Assembly: GCF_937898925.1 (NCBI RefSeq)
Contig: NZ_CALDKF010000023.1
Span: forward strand, 1 to 18,913
Direction of reading: 5' to 3'
Source: an uncultured Methanobrevibacter sp.
GTDB lineage: Archaea; Methanobacteriota; Methanobacteria; Methanobacteriales; Methanobacteriaceae
Length of the DNA stretch: 18,913 nt
Part shown: positions 11,490 to 18,460 of the stretch, in pieces
Layout: the number at the start of each line of letters is the position of its first letter
Numbering within the stretch: position 1 is the first letter of the stretch
The notes under the pieces: model-generated
Told to the model about the DNA's origin: nothing
The model's database searches: none
The model's input: only the letters and a program-made list of their open reading frames with translations
Translations under genes and position numbers: made by a program

Positions 11490-13676
11490 GTAGTGGTCAG
11501 GACCAAATGGTTCTGGGGATAATCCTTTTCTTTCTCTGATTTGTCTGATAATTTGACTTTGCAATTCTCTAGGTAATCTTTCGAAACCGGAGTTTTCAGT
11601 AGACCATAAACATCTACCTTGGGTTGCAGATCTGATTTCACCAGCGAAACCAAACATTTCAGCTACAGGTACTTTAGCTTCAACGTTTACCATATCACCT
11701 TCAGTTGGCATATCTACAATTTGACCTCTTCTGTTTAAGATTTCTTTAGTAACAGATCCCATATAGTCAGTAGGAGTGTTAATGAAAACTTTTTGAACAG
11801 GTTCAAGTAAGGTAGGGTCAGCCATCATCATACCACCTTTAATAGCGTTACGGATAGCAGGTAAAATTTGAGCAGGTCCTCTGTGAACTGCGTCTTCGTG
11901 AAGTTTTGCATCTACAAGAGTGAATTTCATACCCATTGCAATTTCGTTTGCAACTGGACCTTCTTCAAGTGCAGATTCGAAACCTTCAATAACAAGCTCT
12001 TTGATCTCATCTAAGTATTGAATACCACGAGTCATGTTGATGAATAAGGATTTGTTGTAAACATCCCATACTCTTCTAGCTTCTTCTTTGTCAAGACCAT
12101 GTTCAATGAATTTTTGAGCTTCTTCCTTATCTTTGATTTTACCTTCTTTGATGTCACCATTTTGCAATGCTTGGAAGATTGAATCTTCTAAAGGTGCAAC
12201 TTCAAGGTATAATCTGTTATGCTTGTTAGGAGATTTACCCTCTACTGGGTTAGCAGTTTTTCCTGCAACGGTTTCTCTGTATACAACAATAGGTTCAGAA
12301 GTGTTGATATCTACACCTTTGTTGTTGATTCTTACACCGATAACTTCTAAGTGAAGTTCTCCCATACCGGAAACTAAGTGTTCACCAGTTTCTTCGTTAA
12401 TGTTAACGTGAATGGTAGGGTCTTCTTTTGCAGTTTGTCTTAATACTTCAATAAGTTTTGGTAAGTCTTTAGTGTTTTTAGCTTCTACAGCTACAGTAAC
12501 TACAGGTTCAGAAATGTGTTCAATTCCTTCAAACTCTACAATCTTGTTTTCAGGAGAACAAATGGTTTCCCCTGCGGTAGCTCCTTTTGCACCAGTGATG
12601 TAAACAATGTTACCAGCAGGAACCTTTTCAGTAGGAACTCTTTCAGGACCGAAGAAAACACCAACTTGTTGTACTCTGGATCTAGCTTGACCTCCTACCA
12701 AGAACACTTCAGTACCTTGTTCTACAGTACCACCGTATACTCTACCGGTAGCTACTTCACCAGCGTGCTTATCTACAGATACATTAGTAACCATTACAGC
12801 TAAAGGTCCATCAGGGCTGGTGTTAACCATGGTTTGACCAGCTTCACTTTCAATGTCTCCATCCCAAATGTTAGGACATCTGTATTGTTGGGAAACTTCA
12901 GGAGAAGGTAAGTGTTCTACTACCATACCTAATAATACTTCAGCTAAAGGCACTTTTTTAGCTAATTCTTTTTGGTTTTCATCATTACAGTAATCAATGA
13001 TGTCTTTAAAGTTGATTCCAGTTTCTTGCATCATTGGAATGTTAATAGCCCAGTTGTGGTATGCTGAACCGAATGCTACACTACCGTCATCCACTTTTAC
13101 AAGCCATTCATCTTTTTTATCTTTAGGAGCCATTTTACTGATTAATTTGTTAGCTTCATTGATGATTCCAATGAATTTATTTGCTAATTCTTCTGGTCCT
13201 AATTTTACTTCGTTGATTAATCTGTCAACTTTGTTAATGAATAATACTGGTTTAACTTTTTCTCTTAAAGCTTGTCTAAGTACAGTTTCAGTTTGAGGCA
13301 TGATACCTTCTACTGCACATACAACTACTACTGCACCGTCTACAGCTCTCATTGCACGGGTAACGTCTCCACCGAAGTCAACGTGACCAGGAGTGTCAAT
13401 TAAGTTAATTAAATATTCATCATCATGATATTCGTGTACCATAGATACGTTTGCAGCGTCAATGGTAATACCACGAGCTTGTTCTTGTTCGTCAAAATCT
13501 AAGAATCTTTGATCTCCAGCAAGTTCTTCAGAAATCATTCCTGCACCTGCTAAGAGATTGTCGGATAAAGTAGTTTTACCGTGGTCAATGTGTGCACAAA
13601 TACCAATGTTTCTGATATTTGTAGGTTGATACATCAATTCTTTGATTTTTGCAATCATTTTGTCTCGTCTACTCAA
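11481..13676 (-). CDS. fusA: Elongation factor 2 (aEF-2, EF-G homologue)
   Basis: Translocation GTPase of 731 residues. The G domain carries AHIDHGKTT at about 28-36, the switch I segment ARGITIDAANVSM, DTPGH and NKVDR. The C-terminal domain IV contains DAVHRGPAQ, whose His598 is the expected diphthamide site, specific to archaeal and eukaryotic EF-2. I place the start at the TTG at 13676. It yields MSRRDKMIAKIKELMYQP, the usual archaeal EF-2 N-terminus, and it sits 4 nt after an AGGTGAT ribosome binding site. The GTG at 13685 and ATG at 13682 in the same frame overlap that site. A TATA box and the rps7 terminator upstream suggest its own promoter. Two strong hairpin terminators follow the gene. 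Confidence 0.97.
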   Translation of the reverse strand: MSRRDKMIAKIKELMYQPTNIRNIGICAHIDHGKTTLSDNLLAGAGMISEELAGDQRFLDFDEQEQARGITIDAANVSMVHEYHDDEYLINLIDTPGHVDFGGDVTRAMRAVDGAVVVVCAVEGIMPQTETVLRQALREKVKPVLFINKVDRLINEVKLGPEELANKFIGIINEANKLISKMAPKDKKDEWLVKVDDGSVAFGSAYHNWAINIPMMQETGINFKDIIDYCNDENQKELAKKVPLAEVLLGMVVEHLPSPEVSQQYRCPNIWDGDIESEAGQTMVNTSPDGPLAVMVTNVSVDKHAGEVATGRVYGGTVEQGTEVFLVGGQARSRVQQVGVFFGPERVPTEKVPAGNIVYITGAKGATAGETICSPENKIVEFEGIEHISEPVVTVAVEAKNTKDLPKLIEVLRQTAKEDPTIHVNINEETGEHLVSGMGELHLEVIGVRINNKGVDINTSEPIVVYRETVAGKTANPVEGKSPNKHNRLYLEVAPLEDSIFQALQNGDIKEGKIKDKEEAQKFIEHGLDKEEARRVWDVYNKSLFINMTRGIQYLDEIKELVIEGFESALEEGPVANEIAMGMKFTLVDAKLHEDAVHRGPAQILPAIRNAIKGGMMMADPTLLEPVQKVFINTPTDYMGSVTKEILNRRGQIVDMPTEGDMVNVEAKVPVAEMFGFAGEIRSATQGRCLWSTENSGFERLPRELQSQIIRQIRERKGLSPEPFGPDHYLG

Positions 13677-13713
13677 AATCATCACCTATAAACATTAGTT
13701 TATTATTTTAGTC

Positions 13714-13720
13714 TATATAA
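13714..13720 (-). promoter_or_regulatory. Candidate fusA promoter
   Basis: TTATATA on the minus strand at 13720-13714 predicts transcription starting near 13691, only a few bases before AGGTGAT. That fits the short leader expected for the TTG start at 13676. Confidence 0.45.
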
Positions 13721-13740
13721 GTCAATATTATGTCTTTAAT

Positions 13741-13821
13741 TAAAAAAATAAAAAAATATAAAAATCAACCAGAATTGGGTTAGAATGCTTTTTTAAAAAT
13801 TTAATTAAAAATTTAAAAAAG
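13741..13821 (-). terminator. U-rich read-through terminator between rps7 and fusA
   Basis: CTTTTTTAAA at 13788-13797 and TTTAAAAAAG at 13812-13821 form a 10-bp inverted repeat. Downstream on the minus strand come GATTTTTATA and two seven-base U runs between about 13765 and 13742. This would back up the hairpin at the rps7 stop. Confidence 0.5.
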
Positions 13822-13859
13822 AAATTAAAAAGAAAATTCTGATTAATTCTATAATTATT

Positions 13860-13878
13860 AAAAACACTAAAATTAGTG
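13860..13878 (-). terminator. Hairpin terminator overlapping the rps7 stop codon
   Basis: On the minus strand CACTAA, whose last three bases are the rps7 stop, pairs with TTAGTG across a tiny TT loop (or CACTA/TAGTG with a 4-nt loop) and is followed by TTTTT. The termination signal therefore begins inside the coding sequence. Confidence 0.55.
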
Positions 13879-14433
13879 TGCTGCTTTTGCAACTCTTTCT
13901 TTTTCTTCTTTTTTCTGTAAAGCGAAACTTCTAGTATCTTCTTCAGATGCAAAGATTAATTCGTTTGCTAAACATTCAGCTACAGATTTTCTGTTTTTGA
14001 ATGCAGATTGTAAAGTTCCTCTAGTTAAGAATCCTAAAGAAAGGTCTACTCTTCTTTGTGGAGAAATGTCTACAGCTACTTGGTATCCAATACCACCGTA
14101 TTTAATACGGGTAGTTTCTTCACGTGGAGAAGTGTTTTCTACAGCAGTAACTAAAACTTGAACAGGGTTCTTTTTAGTTCTTTTGTGAATAATTTCTAAA
14201 GCTTCTTTTACAATATTGTAAGCTTTGTTCTTTTTACCAGAGTTTCTTTGGGTTCTCATGATTTTGTTCATTAATCTTTCTACAATAGAAACTTTGGATT
14301 TTGCGAATTGTCTTTTTACGTGTCTACCTAAAGTATGAGGAACGATAGTTTCATCTAAGCAGATGTATCTCTTTAAACCTAAATCTTGTACCTCTACTTC
14401 GTCAAGGTCCCATTTATCAAATAATTTAGCCAT
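13873..14433 (-). CDS. rps7: 30S ribosomal protein S7 (uS7)
   Basis: A 186-residue archaeal-length uS7, a primary 16S rRNA binding protein that organises the small-subunit head. Family features include KRYICLDETIVPHTLGRHVKRQF, SIVERLMNKIMRTQRNSGKKNKAY, the PVQVLVTAVENTSPREETTRIKYGG segment and a C-terminal NELIFASEEDTRSFALQKKEE. A GAGGTAA ribosome binding site precedes the ATG, located in the 14-nt gap after rps12, so the two are clearly co-translated from one mRNA. A hairpin with a U run overlaps its stop codon, suggesting that the rps12-rps7 transcript ends or attenuates here before fusA. Confidence 0.97.
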   Translation of the reverse strand: MAKLFDKWDLDEVEVQDLGLKRYICLDETIVPHTLGRHVKRQFAKSKVSIVERLMNKIMRTQRNSGKKNKAYNIVKEALEIIHKRTKKNPVQVLVTAVENTSPREETTRIKYGGIGYQVAVDISPQRRVDLSLGFLTRGTLQSAFKNRKSVAECLANELIFASEEDTRSFALQKKEEKERVAKAAH

Positions 14434-14447
14434 GAAAATTACCTCAA

Positions 14448-14873
14448 TTATCTTACTGGTTTATCAATTTTTCCGCTTACCATTTCGGATAAAGCAACAT
14501 TGTTAACTTTACTTACTTTCCAACGAACTCCTGGAATGTCACCCATAGATCTTCCAGATGGTCCACCGATACCTTCAATCATAACTTCATCGTGCTCATC
14601 GATAAAACCGATTGCTCCATCACCTGGTGCAAATGCAGTTAATTGTTTACCGTTTTTGATTAATTGAACACGAACACATTTACGAATAGCAGAGTTAGGT
14701 TGCTTTGCTTCAATTCCTACTTTTTCAATAACGATTCCTCTAGCTTGAGGTGCCCCTTCGAGAGGGTCTGCTTTTACATCTAAACGTAATGCTCTTCTTT
14801 TGTAGTCTACGTCTTTCCATTTAAAATTTTGTCTATTCTTTTTAAGCTTTTTAGCAGCAAAAAGTCCTGGCAT
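14448..14873 (-). CDS. rps12: 30S ribosomal protein S12 (uS12)
   Basis: A 141-residue uS12, the decoding-centre protein of the small subunit. The archaeal N-terminus MPGLFAAKKLKKNRQNFKWKD is followed by the conserved KQPNSAIRKCVRVQLIKNGK segment (where bacterial streptomycin-resistance changes map nearby), the FAPGDGAIGFIDEHDEVMIEGIGG stretch and the SMGDIPGVRWKVSKVN end. GAGGAAG lies 7 nt before the ATG. It starts an rps12-rps7 unit, and the nearest upstream gene, nusA, is 766 nt away, so it must have its own promoter. The AT-rich leader with a GC patch at 14957-14969 is the likely place. Confidence 0.97.
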   Translation of the reverse strand: MPGLFAAKKLKKNRQNFKWKDVDYKRRALRLDVKADPLEGAPQARGIVIEKVGIEAKQPNSAIRKCVRVQLIKNGKQLTAFAPGDGAIGFIDEHDEVMIEGIGGPSGRSMGDIPGVRWKVSKVNNVALSEMVSGKIDKPVR

Positions 14874-15639
14874 ATTTATTCTTCCTCTAAATTTTTACGA
14901 CAAATGTCTTTTTGAATAAATAATAAGATTAAAATAATTAATTCCATTAGATAGAAGTCCACCGCTGCGATTTACTATTATACTCAAAATCTCTACTCAA
15001 ACATCTAAACTAAGGTGATTAAGCTTAATTTAGATTCAAAATACTAAAATTATACGATAAAATAACCATATAATAGCAATCAAAACTCCTATACAAAATA
15101 GAATATAAGTATAGAATCTAATTAAATGCATTAATTAAACGATATTCTGTGATTATTTAATTAATGTTTGAATCATTGAAAATCGATTATTGAAATTCAA
15201 TGATGTGAAAATAATATAGGTAAAACTATAATAAATACAAGAAAACTATAGCCAAAACGCACACATAGCTATTAGTTTTAGAAATAAAGAAATTATAGCT
15301 AATAACTTATATTAATTAACATTAAAAATTAAGATAAAATTTTTTACACACAAATGTTAATTTAACATAATGTTACCTATTATAATAATATATTATAATA
15401 ACTTTATTAATAAATGTTTGGTTTTTTGATGTATAATGGTGATGAAATTACTAAATAAAATTAGAAATAATTGAAAAAATTAAAAAAATGAAATATTAAA
15501 AAATGAAAAATTAAAAAATAAAAAGTTAACATGACCTAAATTGTTAGATCATGTGTGATTAATCATAAACAATAATGCAAAACAAAAATATTAGAAAAGA
15601 ATTATTTTAAAATGTATTTAAAAAAATTATTTTTAAAGA
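14874..15639. other. 766-nt spacer between nusA and rps12 with inverted repeats and a GC-rich patch
   Basis: I find no ORF with a ribosome binding site. It contains a 13-nt GC-rich patch at 14957-14969 (GTCCACCGCTGCG) in otherwise A/T DNA. It also holds three inverted repeats: CATTAATTAAA 15129-15139 with TTTAATTAATG 15156-15166; ATCATTGAA 15172-15180 with TTCAATGAT 15196-15204; and AATTAACATT 15314-15323 with AATGTTAATT 15353-15362. The rps12 promoter must lie here. A structured non-coding RNA is possible but not shown. Confidence 0.6.
15529..15554 (-). terminator. nusA terminator hairpin
   Basis: On the minus strand ACATGATCTAA pairs with TTAGGTCATGT (11 bp, one U-G wobble) around a CAAT loop, followed by a long series of U runs (CTTTTTATTTTTTAATTTTTC). 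It lies about 85 nt after the nusA stop and probably ends the rpl30e-nusA transcript. Confidence 0.65.
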
Positions 15640-16071
15640 TTATTTTAAAATAATATTATTAATATCATGTTGTCTTTTAGCTAATAATTTTGCTCTTTCA
15701 ATGTTAATACCGTTTTTACCAATAGCTATTCTTTTATTGGAAGAGTCTGTATTGACGATAGCTATTTTTTCATCATTGTTTTTCTCAACGATTTTAATGG
15801 ATTTCAATTCAGCAGGGGATAAAACGTTTTTAATGAATTGAGCAGGATCTTCATTGTGCTCAATGATTTCAACTCCTCTTCCAACTGCTTTTTTAACTTT
15901 GGTTACAGTGCTTCCACCTTTACCAATAGCTAAACCCATATCACCGTTTTTAACAACAAAGGTAACTTTGGCATTATCATCATCAAGTATGCAATCTTTA
16001 ACCATTGCACCAGTCATGCTCTCAAAGAGAGCTATAAAACGGATTTCATTTGCATTAAATTTAATAGACAC
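15640..16071 (-). CDS. nusA: Archaeal NusA-like KH-domain transcription factor
   Basis: A 143-residue protein with two KH RNA-binding domains. The GxxG loops are GKGG at 50-53 (LAIGKGGSTVTKVKKAVG) and GKNG at 118-121 (IAIGKNGINIERAKLL). It corresponds to only the KH1-KH2 part of bacterial NusA. The N-terminal polymerase-binding and S1 domains are missing, which is normal for archaea. Its function in transcription elongation or termination there is inferred from this homology and from its fixed place beside RNA polymerase genes. The start codon is GTG at 16071, 5 nt after the rpl30e TAG, with only a weak GGGGT before it, so translation is probably coupled to rpl30e. A hairpin plus U runs follows at 15529-15554. 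Confidence 0.95.
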   Translation of the reverse strand: MSIKFNANEIRFIALFESMTGAMVKDCILDDDNAKVTFVVKNGDMGLAIGKGGSTVTKVKKAVGRGVEIIEHNEDPAQFIKNVLSPAELKSIKIVEKNNDEKIAIVNTDSSNKRIAIGKNGINIERAKLLAKRQHDINNIILK

Positions 16072-16076
16072 AAAAT

Positions 16077-16376
16077 CTACCCCATTTTTTCTAAGATAGT
16101 AGAATCTCCTGGATCGTTTATGATTAAAGTAGCAACAGTAAATGGTTTACCACAAACAGAACCTAAGTCTACACTTGTACCTTCATATACAATGAAAGGA
16201 ATTTCAGAGAGATTTGCATAATATTCTACATCTTCTAAAATTTCTTTAGGACTGTTAGCTGCAACAACTGCAAGTCTACCTTTACCTAATTTTAAAGATT
16301 GAATAGATTTTTCTGAGCCGAGTGTAACATCTCCTGTATCTACTGCAACTCTTATTCCTCTTTCTATATCCATCAT
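16077..16376 (-). CDS. rpl30e: 50S ribosomal protein L30e (eL30)
   Basis: A 99-residue archaeal/eukaryotic-specific ribosomal protein of the L7Ae/L30e RNA-binding fold. Visible family stretches are GIRVAVDTGDVTLGSEKSIQSLKLGKGRLAVVAANSP and YEGTSVDLGSVCGKPFTVATLIINDPGDS. The start is ambiguous between two adjacent ATGs: AGGAGG (16385-16380) is 3 nt from the first and 6 nt from the second (16373), and the second spacing is closer to that of other genes here. It lies between rpoA2 and nusA as in other archaea, but 397 nt of AT-rich DNA separates it from rpoA2, which points to a promoter of its own. The leader contains a repeated TTATCTTGAG element. Confidence 0.95.
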   Translation of the reverse strand: MMDIERGIRVAVDTGDVTLGSEKSIQSLKLGKGRLAVVAANSPKEILEDVEYYANLSEIPFIVYEGTSVDLGSVCGKPFTVATLIINDPGDSTILEKMG

Positions 16377-16412
16377 CTGCCTCCTAAATTTTAATTTAAA
16401 AAAATCATCTAT

Positions 16413-16459
16413 CTCAAGATAAGAAAAATTTTACAAATATCATATCTTACTCAAGATAA
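16413..16459 (-). repeat. Repeated TTATCTTGAG element in the rpl30e leader
   Basis: CTCAAGATAA (TTATCTTGAG on the transcript strand) is perfect at 16413-16422 and 16450-16459, 37 bp apart. The upstream copy lies in a small TATCTT/AAGATA stem. The rest of the 16386-16773 spacer is AT-rich with no gene seen. Confidence 0.5.
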
Positions 16460-16700
16460 AATTTTCATAGAGTAATAAAATATGTGCTATTAAATGAATA
16501 AAATTAAATAACAAATATGAAATTAAACTATTACATTTAATTATAATACATCTATTATTTATAATTTATTGATATTTTAATAGAATATTTTACAATAAAA
16601 TCATTCTTAAAATCATAATTTTGGATTAATTGTTTAAAATTAATTGTTGTCTAAATTAATGTTTAAGAATAACTATGAATATGAAAATTATAGTAAATAA

Positions 16701-16740
16701 ATAAAAAATTAAGAAAATATTAAAAATTAAAATATTTAAT
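16701..16740 (-). terminator. U-rich terminator after rpoA2
   Basis: About 35-70 nt past the rpoA2 stop the minus strand reads TTTTAATTTTTAATATTTTC and then TTAATTTTTTATTTATTT, without a clear hairpin. This fits archaeal U-tract termination and separation from rpl30e. Confidence 0.45.
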
Positions 16741-16773
16741 AAATTCTTAATAAATTTCTAATAATTTCTAATT

Positions 16774-18444
16774 TTAATATACATCTGGTTTCATTGTAAC
16801 ACTTACTGATCCAGTACCTAAAGGAATTGGTTGACCGATAATGATATTTTCAATAATACCAGTTAAATCATCCATTTCTCCTCTAATACTTGCATGAAGT
16901 AAATGCTTACCAGTTTCTTCAAATGCTGCACGAGCAAGAACACTTGATTTTTCACCACTAATACCATGTCTTCCAATGGATTTTACAACACCTTCAGAAG
17001 TCATCATATCAGCAACTAACATAATGTGTCTGATATCTACAGTCAAACCTTGGTCGGATAAGGTACGGTTTAACTCATAGACAATAGCGTTACGAGCAGC
17101 TTCAATACCTAATACAGTTTCAATTTCGTGAATGTCGTTAGTGGTTGATCTAGCTTTGTCAATACCTTCTTCATTGAAAATCGCTTTAAGGTTAGAACCT
17201 TCAGTATGAATAATCCATTCATCATCCCCTTTACGGATAATGACTTTACCAATACCTTTGGTTCCACTAATTTGCAAATCACGAACTTTATCAGCTAAAA
17301 GTCTGATTTCTCTGATAGTAGGATTTCTAGGTCTGAAAGTTAACTTATAGTCATCTTCAATTTCAACTTTCTTGAAGATTTTTTCAACTTGTGCAATAAT
17401 GCTGTCATAGTCTAATCTTCTATCTTGAATTTTTCTCTCATCGAGAGTTACTATAACTTGCATTCCACCGTAATCTAAGTTGAAATCAGATAAGATATCG
17501 TTAATGGTACTTTTACCAATCTTATTCGCTAACTTTCTTACGAATTCCTCATCATTCTTGTACTCTTCCTCGAAGTAAATGTCCATAGTAGGTGTAGAAA
17601 TCTTCTTTCTTGCATCTACAATTTCAATTAACCTTGGAAGACCGAGAGTTACGTTTAACTCAGCTACCCCTGCGTAGTGGAAAGTACGCATGGTCATCTG
17701 AGTACCCGGTTCACCTACAGATTGAGCCGCAACAGTTCCTACTGCCTCTCCAGCTTCAATATAAGATCTTTCGTAAGCTTCATCAACTTTAAGAACTAAC
17801 TCATTTAACTCATCATCAGTTAACTCTCTTTTAATATAAACTCTCACTAAGTCTTTAATGTAACTTGGAGGGAACTTGATCTCGTTTTTAATGATTACAT
17901 CTAAAACTTTTGAAATAACTTCAGGCACATAATCATATTCTTCAATGCTAAGTTCTTCTTCAAGAGACTTAATTAAATAGATAGTTCCATCTTTGGCATA
18001 TTCAATATCTTTGCCCGCAAGCTCATTTTCAACAAGAACTAAGGTATTTAATTCATTATAAGTTAATTTATCTTTAACAAAAGTCATTGCAGATTCAATA
18101 ATAGCAGTTTCAGCAACTTCTATTTCATTGTTTTCATATATTTCTTCTACAAGAACTATTTTAGTGACTATGTTATTTAATTCATCATCATCTAATTCAC
18201 CATCACTGTAAAGTTGTGATAAGCTGATTACATAAATTTCAGATGAATTAACTTTATTCTTTTTAAAAGCCTTTTCAACAGTTTTGATGGAGTCAATTAA
18301 ATCATCTAATTCCTCAATACTTAAATCTCCATCATCATAAGACTGTTGGAGATTTTTGATATATTCTTTAGAAAAATCAATTTTGCTCTTTTCAAATAAT
18401 TCTTGAACATTAATTGCTTCAGATATTTCTTTAGTATCAGTCAT
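16774..18444 (-). CDS. rpoA2: RNA polymerase subunit A'' (Rpo1C) with tandem-repeat N-terminal extension
   Basis: A 556-residue subunit forming the C-terminal third of the archaeal RNA polymerase largest subunit. It contains the trigger loop AAQSVGEPGTQMTMRTFHYAG (239-259) and the following GVAELNVTLGLPRLIEIVDARK, a central jaw-type region, and the conserved C-terminal cleft/clamp piece (DIRHIMLVADMMTSEGVVKSIGRHGISG, 470-497). Residues about 188-556 correspond to the whole usual A'' (around 370-400 aa). The preceding 187 residues are extra: four diverged copies of a roughly 42-residue helical unit (20-62, 64-106, 107-146, 147-187) resembling the normal N-terminal unit at 188-229. GAGGGGGC precedes the ATG in a 16-nt gap after rpoA1, so the long start is well supported and co-translated. 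Confidence 0.97.
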   Translation of the reverse strand: MTDTKEISEAINVQELFEKSKIDFSKEYIKNLQQSYDDGDLSIEELDDLIDSIKTVEKAFKKNKVNSSEIYVISLSQLYSDGELDDDELNNIVTKIVLVEEIYENNEIEVAETAIIESAMTFVKDKLTYNELNTLVLVENELAGKDIEYAKDGTIYLIKSLEEELSIEEYDYVPEVISKVLDVIIKNEIKFPPSYIKDLVRVYIKRELTDDELNELVLKVDEAYERSYIEAGEAVGTVAAQSVGEPGTQMTMRTFHYAGVAELNVTLGLPRLIEIVDARKKISTPTMDIYFEEEYKNDEEFVRKLANKIGKSTINDILSDFNLDYGGMQVIVTLDERKIQDRRLDYDSIIAQVEKIFKKVEIEDDYKLTFRPRNPTIREIRLLADKVRDLQISGTKGIGKVIIRKGDDEWIIHTEGSNLKAIFNEEGIDKARSTTNDIHEIETVLGIEAARNAIVYELNRTLSDQGLTVDIRHIMLVADMMTSEGVVKSIGRHGISGEKSSVLARAAFEETGKHLLHASIRGEMDDLTGIIENIIIGQPIPLGTGSVSVTMKPDVY

Positions 18445-18460
18445 AAAATTGCCCCCTCAA

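Noticed and set aside
13740..13952. 70-codon minus-strand frame overlapping the end of rps7
   Set aside because: It is out of frame with the ribosomal protein and consists of Lys/Phe/Asn-rich sequence from A/T tracts.
15439..15445. GTGATGA, a perfect box C of a C/D guide RNA, on the plus strand of the nusA-rps12 spacer
   Set aside because: No box D (CTGA) or C'/D' boxes follow within a normal guide-RNA length, and there is no terminal stem.
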